Below, one piece after another: positions 28,647 to 37,716 of a stretch of 64,000 nucleotides of DNA. Position 1 is the first letter of the stretch. Every line of letters begins with the position of its first letter. The position numbers and the translations under genes were made by a program. This DNA is from Brasilonema sp. CT11 (GTDB lineage Bacteria > Cyanobacteriota > Cyanobacteriia > Cyanobacteriales > Nostocaceae), in contig NZ_JABXYX010000001.1 in the NCBI RefSeq assembly GCF_017982655.1, forward strand, positions 62,001-126,000. Reading direction: 5' to 3'. Under the pieces are notes generated by a model. It had not been told where the DNA came from. It did not search any database and worked only from the letters and a program-made list of their open reading frames with translations.

Positions 28647-28847
28647 TTAATTACCACAAGAAATAGAACTATAGCCAGATTGTGAAGAACTGCTGGAATT
28701 CTTATCAGATGAAACTTTGACTGAAACGCTTTGACTTATCTGAGTTTGACCATCACCAGATGCTTTAACAAAATGTTTTACTTCGGCAACAACTTTACCA
28801 TCTGGTGAGACTATCCGTTTAACGACAACTTGCTCATGTTGTTCCAT
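28647..28847 (-). CDS. Small Ser-rich protein with Cys-containing C-terminus
   Basis: 66 residues: a charged front (VVVKRIVSPDGKVVAEVKHF) and a Ser/Gln-rich back ending SSSSSQSGYSSISCGN. There is no signal peptide and no double glycine. Similar small proteins with an 'I.SPDGKV.AE' front occur, as I recall, near peptide-export loci in Nostocales, but no function is known to me. A decayed second copy lies beside the graspetide precursor (18664-18860), which supports this being a real gene family. It shares the strand with the GG-leader peptides upstream. The ribosome site is weak. Confidence 0.6.
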   Translation of the reverse strand: MEQHEQVVVKRIVSPDGKVVAEVKHFVKASGDGQTQISQSVSVKVSSDKNSSSSSQSGYSSISCGN

Positions 28848-28996
28848 AATTATACCAACCGTTTGTAGTTTCTTAGACTTCTTGCAAATGTGCTTTTAGT
28901 TAGCGATACGCCCAGGCGCATCTGCGCTCTCTTGCTATCGCCTCTGATAACTCACCTTTTACGTCTTAAGTTGTGATAGTGTCAATCAGAAGTATG

Positions 28997-29302
28997 TTAT
29001 GTTGACGAAAGATTTATTATGAAAGAGGCAACAGTTTTCGCCTGAGGATTGTTTGTAACTAACGTAACAGAACGAGATTTAGATTTGCCATCATCTGTTG
29101 AGACTTCATATCCGACAACTCCAGGTTTACTGATTTTTTTCACAACAGAATTGTTATCAGAACTTACCTCTGTTACTTCGTAACCTTGCAATTGTGGAAA
29201 GAAATTTAACAAATCAGCGAATTTCAATCCACCTGTGATCTGAATATCTTCCTCAGTTACGACTTCACTAAAGTCCAAGTCAGAAATTTGTAAATTACCC
29301 AT
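28997..29302 (-). CDS. Double-glycine leader peptide 3
   Basis: 101 residues from the ATG at 29302 (GGAG 10 bases upstream; the frame could also start at 29311). The leader LQISDLDFSEVVTEEDIQ-ITGG ends in a double glycine about 25 residues in. The mature part (KFADLLNFFPQLQGYEV..., SKPGVVGYEVSTDDGK) is mixed polar, with no Cys. Its leader resembles those of the two peptides upstream (I-x-DL...V.E...GG), so all three look like substrates of one C39 exporter. The function of the mature peptide is unknown. Confidence 0.72.
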   Translation of the reverse strand: MGNLQISDLDFSEVVTEEDIQITGGLKFADLLNFFPQLQGYEVTEVSSDNNSVVKKISKPGVVGYEVSTDDGKSKSRSVTLVTNNPQAKTVASFIINLSST

Positions 29303-29367
29303 CTTACACATTCTCCAAATCGTTGTAACTTAGATACTTTTGGTAGGTTCGATAATGACAACTTGAA

Positions 29368-29640
29368 TTAAGTTGAAACAGAAGAAAGAGAAAAAACGCT
29401 AGTAGCAGAGCTACTTGCAGAACTACCGCCAGAAACTGCAGTAGCTTGAACATAACTGCTAGCCGAAGGACTACCAGTGCCAGCAACTGCTTGATTTACA
29501 GCAACAGTACCAGTGTAGGTTGAATGACCAAAGGCACGTGCCAAATATGCAGTAATTGCTGAAGCGTTCCCACCACCATGTAAATGCATGGTATTTTCTT
29601 CAGAAACAGAGTCTAAATAATCGAGATCCAAGATCAACAT
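29368..29640 (-). CDS. Double-glycine leader peptide 2, Ser/Thr/Ala-rich
   Basis: 90 residues. The leader MLILDLDYLDSVSEENTMH-LHGGG reaches its double glycine at about residue 22. The mature part is strikingly rich in Ser, Thr, Ala and Gly (ITAYLARAFGHSTYTGTV, then SGGSSASSSATS) with no Cys, so it is neither a lanthipeptide nor a disulfide bacteriocin. Many hydroxyl side chains and an OGT-type glycosyltransferase 3 kb downstream make O-glycosylation a testable idea. The ribosome site is weak. A second frame of 60 codons over the same DNA is a shadow. Confidence 0.75.
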   Translation of the reverse strand: MLILDLDYLDSVSEENTMHLHGGGNASAITAYLARAFGHSTYTGTVAVNQAVAGTGSPSASSYVQATAVSGGSSASSSATSVFSLSSVST

Positions 29641-29822
29641 TGCTTTTCTATGTTTTTAATTCACTTTTGACTGACTTCATCAATAAAGAGCAGTTGGACA
29701 ATTTTCCTCTCAAATAGAAAGATACTGAAAATTTTATCTAAAAAAGGATAAAACTTTCAGCATGTTTCATGATTTTATTGACAAACAAATGTCAACACTT
29801 TATACCCCTTATGGAGTAGATA

Positions 29823-30140
29823 CTATAACCTAGCACCAGCTGTTAAGGTACCAGCAGACTCAGAACCTACACCCGCAATCACAGTATTGGTGACATTAGA
29901 TTCAGTATATGAGTTGTTACCTGAAGCAGTGTTGTCATAAACGTTGATAGATGAGTTACCTGTAGCGGTTACAGTGCTAGTCAGGGAAGAGGTGATGCTC
30001 TTGTTAGCCAACAGAGCAATATTAACGTTAAAATTTTGTGTCGAACCTGTGGTCAGGTTAACGTTTTTGGTGAGGGTTAAACCACCAACAACTTCAGCAC
30101 CTTCAACGGTTTCCAAAAGATTCAAATCAGAGATAATCAT
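29823..30140 (-). CDS. Double-glycine leader peptide 1, Ser/Thr/Asn-rich
   Basis: 105 residues. A strong AGGAGG lies 7 bases before the ATG. The leader MIISDLNLLETVEGAEVVGG ends in a double glycine at residues 19-20, a textbook C39 site. The mature part alternates Ser/Thr/Asn with hydrophobics (STQNFNVNIALL, TSTVTATGNSSINVYD), has no Cys, Trp or Pro, and is likely beta-forming. It is the first of the three peptide genes behind the exporter and chaperone genes. Whether it is a toxin, signal or matrix peptide cannot be read from the sequence. Confidence 0.78.
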   Translation of the reverse strand: MIISDLNLLETVEGAEVVGGLTLTKNVNLTTGSTQNFNVNIALLANKSITSSLTSTVTATGNSSINVYDNTASGNNSYTESNVTNTVIAGVGSESAGTLTAGARL

Positions 30141-30608
30141 GGGGTTCCTCCTGGGAAGTTATGTTTCGTATTTTTGTTCTGGGAATTTGTGTAAGCGTTT
30201 TTTTGCTTACATTTATCAATATACAACATTCAATTTATAAGTCAACTATTTTTATGTGTAAAATTTATTTTTTTTACTTATCAATTGAAACAAAAATATA
30301 AACTTTAACTATAAAAAAATGACTATATTTTTTATAGTTAAAAATAAAAAAGCAGCCAATACAAAGCTAGTCGTATCGACTTTATTTTTTTTATAAAGTT
30401 AATTTTCCACTCAAATTTCAACTAAGTAATTTTAAGTTTTTCCCATTTTGTAATGTTTTTAATCGCTCATGCTCTTGTTTCTTATGCTCAGAAAAGACTT
30501 TTAGCTCTTTTTTAGAAAAAAGAAACTCCTATATCCTGCTGCATAAAAGTAGGATAAGTCGCTACCAAATTGGTTAGAAAGTTAGATTTTTTTTACTGAA
30601 GAAGGAAA
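30141..30608. other. AT-rich spacer between the PpiC-like gene and the peptide genes
   Basis: No gene supported. It holds the 13-base perfect inverted repeat at 30306-30340. A promoter for the peptide genes is expected here, given the long gap and strong ribosome site downstream, but no clear -10/-35 pair stands out in such AT-rich DNA. Confidence 0.5.
30306..30340 (-). terminator. Possible terminator hairpin after the PpiC-like gene
   Basis: TAACTATAAAAAA (30306-30318) pairs perfectly with TTTTTTATAGTTA (30328-30340). All but one pair is A-T, so the stem is weak; its position between two transcription units is the main support. Confidence 0.35.
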
Positions 30609-31391
30609 TCAAGCTTGCTTAGGCAGTTCTGTTGATGCTTGAAAACCTACATCTAAATTAAAATCAGTAACGATTTCCATCGATGTAATTTGTTCCTTCA
30701 ACCAATGATCAAACAATTCCTGCTGAATTTGGTCGCGCAACTGCTCATCCAAGATAGGTTGAACAATTTCCTCTACCCAAATCAAATAAACTCCCTTGGA
30801 GGTTGAAATCGGCTTGAGAGGGGACGGTGGAGTAGCAGCAAACACAGCCGCTGCAATCTCTGGTCGAAAATCTTTACGACGTCGTATTCCTTTATATCCT
30901 CCAGCACGTCGAAGTTCAGGCTGTTGAATATATTCACGAGCTATTTCTTGGAAAATGATTTCGTTTGATTGCAGAGAATAAAACAGTTCTAGAGCTAAGT
31001 CTGTGTCATCCAAGATGACTTCATAGGTGGCAGCACCAACATAATTGAGTTGGTTTTCATAAAAGAAGCGTTCTACATGCGTAGCAAACAGGTGATGAGC
31101 TAACTTAGTGGCTAGTACCTTGTTATGGATCAATTGTTCAAACTCAGGCAGAGAGAGATGATGTTTTTTGAGCCAGTTCCAAGTGTCTTGAGCTTTGACT
31201 AGTTTTTTCGCAAAGCGTAATCTATCTCCTTCCTGTTGAACTTCTTGTTCCAAGACTTGAATACCTGCTTCTTGGGCCGCCGATGCAATAATTTTTTGGG
31301 TTGCGATCGCTTCCACAACATCAGGGATTTGACAAGAAAGTTTCAGACTCTGAATCAGGTCTGAGGACGAAATGGTCAAAGGTTCTGACAC
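30609..31391 (-). CDS. PpiC/SurA-like peptidyl-prolyl isomerase
   Basis: 260 residues from the GTG at 31391, which has AGGAG 9 bases upstream; the longer frame from a TTG at 31427 has none. The N-terminal half is helical (SurA_N-like). About 125-215 matches a parvulin domain (FQEIAREYIQQPELRRAGGYKG..., then LKPISTSKGVYLIWVEEI). Such cytoplasmic or envelope isomerases are often encoded next to HlyD/ABC exporters in Nostocales, where they may hold the substrate before export. There is no signal peptide. It is 140 bases downstream of the HlyD gene, with a run of short tandem repeats in between. Key parvulin catalytic residues are not clearly conserved, so it may be a chaperone only. Confidence 0.83.
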   Translation of the reverse strand: MSEPLTISSSDLIQSLKLSCQIPDVVEAIATQKIIASAAQEAGIQVLEQEVQQEGDRLRFAKKLVKAQDTWNWLKKHHLSLPEFEQLIHNKVLATKLAHHLFATHVERFFYENQLNYVGAATYEVILDDTDLALELFYSLQSNEIIFQEIAREYIQQPELRRAGGYKGIRRRKDFRPEIAAAVFAATPPSPLKPISTSKGVYLIWVEEIVQPILDEQLRDQIQQELFDHWLKEQITSMEIVTDFNLDVGFQASTELPKQA

Positions 31392-31435
31392 GAGACGATT
31401 CTCCTGGGAATTTAAAACAGTTACCAAGTACCCGC

Positions 31436-31528
31436 AGTATCAGTGATCAGTTATCAGTGATCAGTCATCAGCCATCAATTGCTTGATCATTGTTCACTGT
31501 TGACTGTTGACTGTTGAAGTTGACTTTT
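31436..31528. repeat. Short tandem repeats (ATCAGTG and TGTTGAC units)
   Basis: Two adjoining blocks: ATCAGT(G/T)-type units at 31439-31477 and GTTGACT-type units at 31491-31527. They lie upstream of the PpiC-like start and resemble the short tandemly repeated sequences of heterocystous cyanobacteria. Confidence 0.65.
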
Positions 31529-31530
31529 GA

Positions 31531-33090
31531 CTAAACGTTTAAACCACCTTTGTGCAATTTCTTAAATGGATCTAGGATGAAGTCCATGATACGCCGCTGG
31601 CGGATAACCACCTCAGCCGTTGCAGTCTGTCCAGGAATGAATTGAATACGTTTGTTGCCATTCTGGATATGCTGTTTATCCAAAGTAATTTCTAACTCAA
31701 AGTTTTCTACATTCCCTTGAGGCGTTTGGGTAACTTTGGAGTCTGGAGAAATCCAATTAACTTTTCCTGACACAATCCCATACTCCTGGAAAGGATAAGC
31801 ATCAAACTTGACTTTGGCAGGCATACCCGCTTTTAAGAAGCCACTGTGCTGGTTTGGTATCACAGCCTTGAGGACTACACCAACTTGTAATGGTGCAATT
31901 TGAGCAACTCTTTGACCTGGTTGTAGTACGGCTCCCGGTTTGGTAGTGGGAAATTCAAAAATCACACCATCAATAGGCGATCGCACCACTCGTTGCTGTA
32001 ACTGAATATTTGAGGCTGTTAATTGACTTTGAGTTTGGGAAATGTCTGATTGAATAGAATCAATTTGTGCTTGTAGTTCTTTGAGTTGTTCGTCTGCTTT
32101 GAGTTGTGCAAGTTCACCTGTATGAACCAGGCTTTGATAATTGCGTTGTTCTTCCTCCGCTTTGAGTTGTGCTTGCTGGATTTCAGACTGAGCTTGCTGA
32201 ATGGTTCTTTGATAACTGCTTTGTTGCTCTTTTAAGCTCGACTGAGTCTGAGCAATATCAGATTTCGCTCGCAGAAGGTATTCGTAGTTTTCCTTTGCGG
32301 ACTGTTGGATTTCCTCAAAACGCTCTTGTGGCATGACACCATCTTGATAGGCTTTTTTATAGCGTGGGACTTTTTCTTGAGACGCCTGAAGACGAACTTC
32401 TGCTAACTTATAAGCTGACTTACTAGAATCAAGAGCTTGCTGCACTTGGGCTACTTTCGCCAGTTTTTCCTCTTTCTGTAAGTTATAAACGGATTTGAGA
32501 GCATCTAAATTCCGTTGCGCCTGATCCACTTGAGACTGCTTTGCTAAGAGTTGAGCTTGGTTTTGTTGTTGCTGAGTACGCACAGAAAGCGTTAATTGAT
32601 TTTTGAGTAGCTCTGAGCTCTTTAGCCGATTGTGCAGTCCGTCGAGCTTCGTTTGAACCTGGTTAAGTTCAGTTTTGACAACCTGTGAGTCCAGTTCCAA
32701 TAAAACTTGACCTGCTTTTACTGTTTCGCCTTCTTTGACCTTAACAGCAGTTACACTTCCACCCACTGGACTATCTAATTTTTGGGTTGCACCTTTGGGT
32801 TCAAGACGTCCTCTAGCACTCTCTGTCTCATCAACCTTTGAGAACATCGCCCAAGGTAAGACAATCAGTGCAAAAGCTGTCAACAAGTACAGCGAAGAAC
32901 GCGTCCAAACTTTAGGTAAAGCATCTAACAGTTCTTCGGTTCCGGAAAACCAATTTTGTGTATCATCTGTTGTTTGTGTCTGCTTAACTGACTCAGTAGA
33001 TTCAGCACTTTTTGCGGAAGGAATGTAGTTTTTCTGCGGATCTGACTGGGGCGGAACTCCAGATGAGGGATTAGGAGAGGTGTTTGGCAT
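31531..33090 (-). CDS. HlyD-family periplasmic adaptor of a type I / peptide exporter
   Basis: 519 residues. One transmembrane helix at about 66-84 (SLYLLTAFALIVLPWAMF), a first half-lipoyl motif (KLDSPVGGSVTAVKVKEGETVKAGQVLLELD), a long coiled coil of Gln/Lys-rich heptads at about 130-365, the second half-lipoyl segment (VVRSPIDGVIFEFPTTKPGAVLQPGQ) and a beta-barrel end. It links the inner-membrane ABC protein to an outer-membrane channel, which is not encoded nearby. It starts 63 bases downstream of the C39 ABC gene on the same strand, so the two work together. The coiled coil is intact, in contrast with the short paralog at 39567-40379. Confidence 0.93.
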   Translation of the reverse strand: MPNTSPNPSSGVPPQSDPQKNYIPSAKSAESTESVKQTQTTDDTQNWFSGTEELLDALPKVWTRSSLYLLTAFALIVLPWAMFSKVDETESARGRLEPKGATQKLDSPVGGSVTAVKVKEGETVKAGQVLLELDSQVVKTELNQVQTKLDGLHNRLKSSELLKNQLTLSVRTQQQQNQAQLLAKQSQVDQAQRNLDALKSVYNLQKEEKLAKVAQVQQALDSSKSAYKLAEVRLQASQEKVPRYKKAYQDGVMPQERFEEIQQSAKENYEYLLRAKSDIAQTQSSLKEQQSSYQRTIQQAQSEIQQAQLKAEEEQRNYQSLVHTGELAQLKADEQLKELQAQIDSIQSDISQTQSQLTASNIQLQQRVVRSPIDGVIFEFPTTKPGAVLQPGQRVAQIAPLQVGVVLKAVIPNQHSGFLKAGMPAKVKFDAYPFQEYGIVSGKVNWISPDSKVTQTPQGNVENFELEITLDKQHIQNGNKRIQFIPGQTATAEVVIRQRRIMDFILDPFKKLHKGGLNV

Positions 33091-33153
33091 AGTTTTGGTT
33101 GGAGGTTCGCGAAATCAATGATCATTTAGGTGATCACTGCTAACTGTAGAAAC

Positions 33154-36100
33154 TTAACCTACATGAGCAAGTTGTTGTTGATTCAGGTAGTAATAATGTC
33201 CTTTTTTAACGATTAATTCGTCGTGTGTCCCGCTTTCGATCAAGATACCTCGGTCTAACACCAGAATTAAATCAGCGTTGCGGACAGTGGAAAGGCGATG
33301 AGCAATAATCAGACTCGTGCGTCCTTGAAGAATAGTTTTTAGGTTGTTCTGAATGATTCGTTCGGATTCTGCATCCAGGCTACTGGTGGCTTCATCGAAA
33401 ATTAAAAATCGGGGATTACCTAGCAAGGCGCGGGCGATCGCCAGACGTTGGCGTTGTCCGCCAGAAAGCATTCCACCACCTTCACCAATTTCGGTGTCGT
33501 AACCCATTGCCAGCTGCTGAATAAATTCATCTGCTCCAGCCAAACGTGCTGCTTCTATAATTTCTTCTAAAGAGGCTTCTGGATGGGCGATACCAATGTT
33601 TTCTCGAATTGTACCACCAAACAAGAAAGTATCTTGGTCTACCACACCCATTTGCTGTCGCAACGATTTAAGAGTAATACTACTGACATCGTGACCATCG
33701 ACTAAGACCTTGCCTTCGCTTGCAGGATATAGACCCAACATTAACTTTGACAAGGTTGTCTTTCCTGAACCACTGCGTCCCACCACGGCAACTGTTTGTT
33801 CCGGCTTAATTTCAAAGCTGAGATTTTCCAGGACGTTCGTCTGGCTTTCTGAGTGATAGCGGAAAGTGACATTATCAAAGCGAATGTGACCGCGCATCTG
33901 ACGCAAAGGCTTGCGGGGTTTAGTTTGCAAGTCTTCTTCTGGTTCTGCATCCAGGACATCGTTGATGCGTTCCACAGAAATCACAATTTCTTGGAATTGA
34001 TTCCACACCACGCTAAGTCGCTTGAAAGGGCTAAGGACATTGCCCAATAACATATTAAAAGCAATCAGTTGTCCAATGGTGAGTTCTTGATGAATCACTA
34101 GCGATGCCCCGTACCATAGCAATGCCGTATGCATCACAGTGTCGATGGCAGCACTAATAATTTGCAGGTTATTGCCAATAATCTGTGCGCTAAAGGATTT
34201 TTTGACCAAGGTATTCAGCAATTCTTCCCAACGCCAGCGCACTGTGTGTTCAATTGCCATTGAACGCACAGAACGAATACCCGTGAGGGCTTGAATCAGG
34301 TAACTGCTTTGTTCAGCGCCTGCATTGAAAATCTCTCTGGACATCCGACGCAAGATGTTTGTGGAAGCTAGTGTCAGGATAAAAAATGGCGGTACAGTCA
34401 TTAACCCTAGAAGTGCCATCCGCCAGTTATACCAAAACATCAATCCTGCATAAATAACCACCGTCAATAAATCCAGAATGATTGACAGCGTTTCGCCAGT
34501 CAAGAAGTGTTGAATTTTTTGGTTTTCCTGGATGCGAGAGACAATATCTCCGACGTAGCGAGACTCGAAGAACGATAAAGGTAAGCGTAGGGTGTGTTTG
34601 ATAAAACCTACCAACAGTGCAATGCTGACACGGTTTGCTGTATGCGCTAAAAGATATTGCCTTAAGCCATTCACAGCGATGCTGAACAAACCAAATATGA
34701 TCAACCCAATACAGACAGCGTTTAATGTAGAGGTGCTACCCTGAACAATGACTCTATCAAAAAGCAGTTGGGTAAATAAGGGCGTGATTAGCCCAAACGC
34801 CTGAATCAGTATTGAAGCAAAGAAAACTTCCAGTAGTACCGAAGTGTGGGGTTTAAGTAGCTCAAAAAACCTCCAGATGCCTGTGCTGTCATCTTCTGTT
34901 TCTTTTAGTACAGATGTGGGTTGCAGCAATAAGGCATATCCAGTCCAACCTGCCTGAAATTCCTTTGGGCTGAGAATGCGTTGACCAATCCCAGGGTCAC
35001 CCACAATCACTCGCTTTGAGGTAATTTCATAGAGGACGATGTAGTGTTTGCCTTCCCAATGGACAATCGCTGGTAGGGATTGTTGTGCTAGTTTATCAAA
35101 GCTGGCTTTGACGGGACGGGTTGCAAAGCCAACATTTTCGGCGGTGGCGGCTAAAGCACTGAGTGATGCACCAGACTTGTTGACGTTGGCTGACTCCCGC
35201 AGTCGATTCAGATTTAAGCGCTTACCCCAATAGCGTGCTATCATTACCAGGCACGCTGCACCACAGTCGGCAGCACTTTGCTGTGCAAAAAATGGGTAGC
35301 TTTTGGTTAGTTGTCCCCACGCTTGCCCGACTTTGACTTTGGGAGTTGGAAAGTAAGGGCGTGATTTTTTTGGTGGCTCTTGTCTTGTTGTAACTGACTC
35401 CCGGTGGCGAAAAGGGATGATGTTTCCAGAAGGAATAATTTGTTCTGGTTTTGATTTGCGAGGACGTGACTTCTGTTCTTGAGGTGGGGGCGAACCTTGT
35501 TCTGGTTCTACCAACTGTGCTAATTGCTGCCAATGTTCACTGACTGTTTGCCATTGTGTTTCTTTGAGATCGTAGGCGATCGTTGGCTCAGTTGTTTGCC
35601 AATCTCCCTGATCTGAGTGTGTAATAATTTGTCCTGGTGTCAAACTTTGACCATTTGTATGTCGCAGTTCTCCTTTGTACACCAGCCACAATTTACTATC
35701 TTTGGGTAGCGATATTTTTTGATTGCTATCTAAGGAGTGTTGAGAGAAATAAGATAAACCTTTTAGTATTTCTGGTACATCTGGTGGCGGGCACTCAATT
35801 TGCGAATTTTGCCGACATCGCAGTAGTAAGTCCCATAATTGAGCGCGTTGCAGTAGGCGATCGCCAAAGTTGGGATTATTATCTATCAAAGCTTTTAATA
35901 TCTCTGATTTGAGATAGCAAAGCTTGAGGTTCGTTGAAGCTTTGGCAATATATGGTAAAAAGTCTTGTTCTGGAAACAAGGTGGCTTCTCCAAAGCAAGA
36001 ACCTGTACCTAGGGTTGTGATTAAGTTCTCTGTGCTATCTAATAGTCTGACTTTGCCACGAAGAACTATATAAATTCCGGCAATACTGTCTGTTGTTTGC

Positions 36101-36234
36101 CAAAACTGCTTTGTGGGTGCTGGTTCCAGGATTTCTGCCTGTGCAAGACACCCTGCTAGTTCCTGTTGTGAAACAACCTGGTCAAAAGCACCAGCAAGTT
36201 GTTGACACAGTTGCTGCAAAAATTCTGATGACAT
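33154..36234 (-). CDS. HetC-like ABC exporter with cNMP-binding and C39 peptidase domains
   Basis: 1026 residues. Order: cyclic-nucleotide-binding-like domain 20-130, linker 150-300, C39 peptidase 310-440 with C324 (AADCGAACLVMI), H397 and D413, six-helix transmembrane domain 460-750, ATPase 785-1020 with Walker A GRSGSGKTT (819-827), signature LSGGQRQR (924-931) and Walker B FLIFDEATSSLD. All catalytic residues are present. Such proteins cut leaders after a double glycine and export the peptide, so the GG peptides at 29-30 kb and the graspetide precursor are natural candidates. Size and layout match HetC and its paralogs of Nostoc/Anabaena; a hetP-family gene lies 2.8 kb upstream. GGAGG precedes the ATG by 10 bases. 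Confidence 0.93.
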   Translation of the reverse strand: MSSEFLQQLCQQLAGAFDQVVSQQELAGCLAQAEILEPAPTKQFWQTTDSIAGIYIVLRGKVRLLDSTENLITTLGTGSCFGEATLFPEQDFLPYIAKASTNLKLCYLKSEILKALIDNNPNFGDRLLQRAQLWDLLLRCRQNSQIECPPPDVPEILKGLSYFSQHSLDSNQKISLPKDSKLWLVYKGELRHTNGQSLTPGQIITHSDQGDWQTTEPTIAYDLKETQWQTVSEHWQQLAQLVEPEQGSPPPQEQKSRPRKSKPEQIIPSGNIIPFRHRESVTTRQEPPKKSRPYFPTPKVKVGQAWGQLTKSYPFFAQQSAADCGAACLVMIARYWGKRLNLNRLRESANVNKSGASLSALAATAENVGFATRPVKASFDKLAQQSLPAIVHWEGKHYIVLYEITSKRVIVGDPGIGQRILSPKEFQAGWTGYALLLQPTSVLKETEDDSTGIWRFFELLKPHTSVLLEVFFASILIQAFGLITPLFTQLLFDRVIVQGSTSTLNAVCIGLIIFGLFSIAVNGLRQYLLAHTANRVSIALLVGFIKHTLRLPLSFFESRYVGDIVSRIQENQKIQHFLTGETLSIILDLLTVVIYAGLMFWYNWRMALLGLMTVPPFFILTLASTNILRRMSREIFNAGAEQSSYLIQALTGIRSVRSMAIEHTVRWRWEELLNTLVKKSFSAQIIGNNLQIISAAIDTVMHTALLWYGASLVIHQELTIGQLIAFNMLLGNVLSPFKRLSVVWNQFQEIVISVERINDVLDAEPEEDLQTKPRKPLRQMRGHIRFDNVTFRYHSESQTNVLENLSFEIKPEQTVAVVGRSGSGKTTLSKLMLGLYPASEGKVLVDGHDVSSITLKSLRQQMGVVDQDTFLFGGTIRENIGIAHPEASLEEIIEAARLAGADEFIQQLAMGYDTEIGEGGGMLSGGQRQRLAIARALLGNPRFLIFDEATSSLDAESERIIQNNLKTILQGRTSLIIAHRLSTVRNADLILVLDRGILIESGTHDELIVKKGHYYYLNQQQLAHVG

Positions 36235-36607
36235 TTCGTTTCTTCCTCCACAACAATTCAGTCTTTGGTCTCAACTAAACTGGTTGACCGTAAACTACAC
36301 TCTCGTTGAGCGAGCAGTTGCAGAGCAGCATACACCCATCTATCAATAGTGCTATTTAAGCTTGCAAAAGCTTGCCGTTGAGTTATCTGATGTAACATAA
36401 TATAAGTTAACGTCAAAAAAGTGGGCAGATGAATCCGCTGTAGCTGTTGCAAGTTCCCGCGCAAAGGGTTGACAGCCACATACTTAATTAGTCCTGGGAA
36501 GCTAATTAATTGTGTGTTTGACGTATAGCTAACCTTGGGAGCCGCTCCCCTACTGTTATGGGGTTTAGGGGGGCTATCCCAGGTTTATATCCTTTGATTA
36601 TCCTATG

Positions 36608-36631
36608 TTCCGGTTTCTGGGGTAACCGGAA
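36608..36631. repeat. Perfect 8-base stem hairpin TTCCGGTT/AACCGGAA
   Basis: The arms 36608-36615 and 36624-36631 pair perfectly with an 8-base loop. There is no T-run next to it, so termination is doubtful. Confidence 0.5.
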
Positions 36632-37716
36632 CGAATAGAGTAATCAAAGAGTTGCAAACACATCAAATTTATATGAATTTAAAGAGAAAGCTATAAAGAC
36701 GCACTGACTAACAAAGTGATAATAAATTTTATTAGTAAATGGCAGTAAGCATCCCTGAGTCAACAAACTGAAAAGCATAACTGTTAGATCCTTTACAAAC
36801 AACACTATGTTGTTAATATTATGTTTTAGAGTATACAAGCACTCACTTTACCATGAGTCCAACGACTCCTTTTAAGTATCCTGCAAGATAACCACTCTAT
36901 CTGAAATTGAATCAAAATCCAACCGAAACCTAAGAACTCATCAGAATATGGCAGAGCGAAGCTGTGAACCTGTCTGGCTGAGCGTGAATTCTGTTTACAA
37001 GGAACTTCCAGGTAACTTCAGAATAGAAAAACAGTTAACTTTGGTCTCGAAACAGTATCAATTCGTTATTTTCGCGCTGGCAACTAGAAATTGCTGACTG
37101 CGGAAAGAATACAATTTTTACCTACCACTGAAGCAGCTACTAGGTTGCTCTTCAATCAGAAATATGGGTTACGAGACTTGGAAGTGATAAAAAACAACTC
37201 CAGGAATTAATCTAGCACACTCCTTCAATGAAACTACCAAACAATTTATTAGTAAATTTTCGTACCTCTTGTCAAGAGTTCTTTATAAAATTTTTATTCT
37301 TAATTTTTACTTTGTCAAAAAAATATATTAAATTTATATTTTTTTTATATTTAGGTTTGTGTAAAAAACTTTTTTTGGGTATGTAGATTGAAACTCATAT
37401 AATTTTTAATAATTTGAAAGAAAGATATGTACTGAGTAAAAAAAAGAATAATTTGTACTGATAAATGTCAAAGTAAAAAACTGTAACGGTTTCTTGACAC
37501 CGAACGACACAAGTGCTGTTCATGTAACTAGGCTTATCCATTGTCAAAAAATTGATGATGTGAATTGAGTCAAATCTTCGGTTTGAACTTTTTTTAAGAC
37601 ACATTATTTCAGATCAATGAGAATTGTCATTTCCAACGTACATATGAAATGTGAGGATTTTGTGAGGATTTTGTAACTTTTTTTATAGGACTTACGCAAA
37701 AATAGCCAAAAAGCTT

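Noticed and set aside
29304-29486. 60-codon hydrophobic frame overlapping leader peptide 2
   Set aside because: It is an out-of-frame reading of the Ser/Ala-rich peptide gene; Leu/Val richness comes from the shifted codons.
31436-31528. Possible CRISPR array from the regular short repeats
   Set aside because: Units are 7-18 bases with no unique spacers and no cas genes; these are simple tandem repeats.
36258-36479. 73-codon frame ending 24 bases before the HetC-like exporter start
   Set aside because: GTG start without a ribosome site, no similarity recognised; could be real but not supportable.
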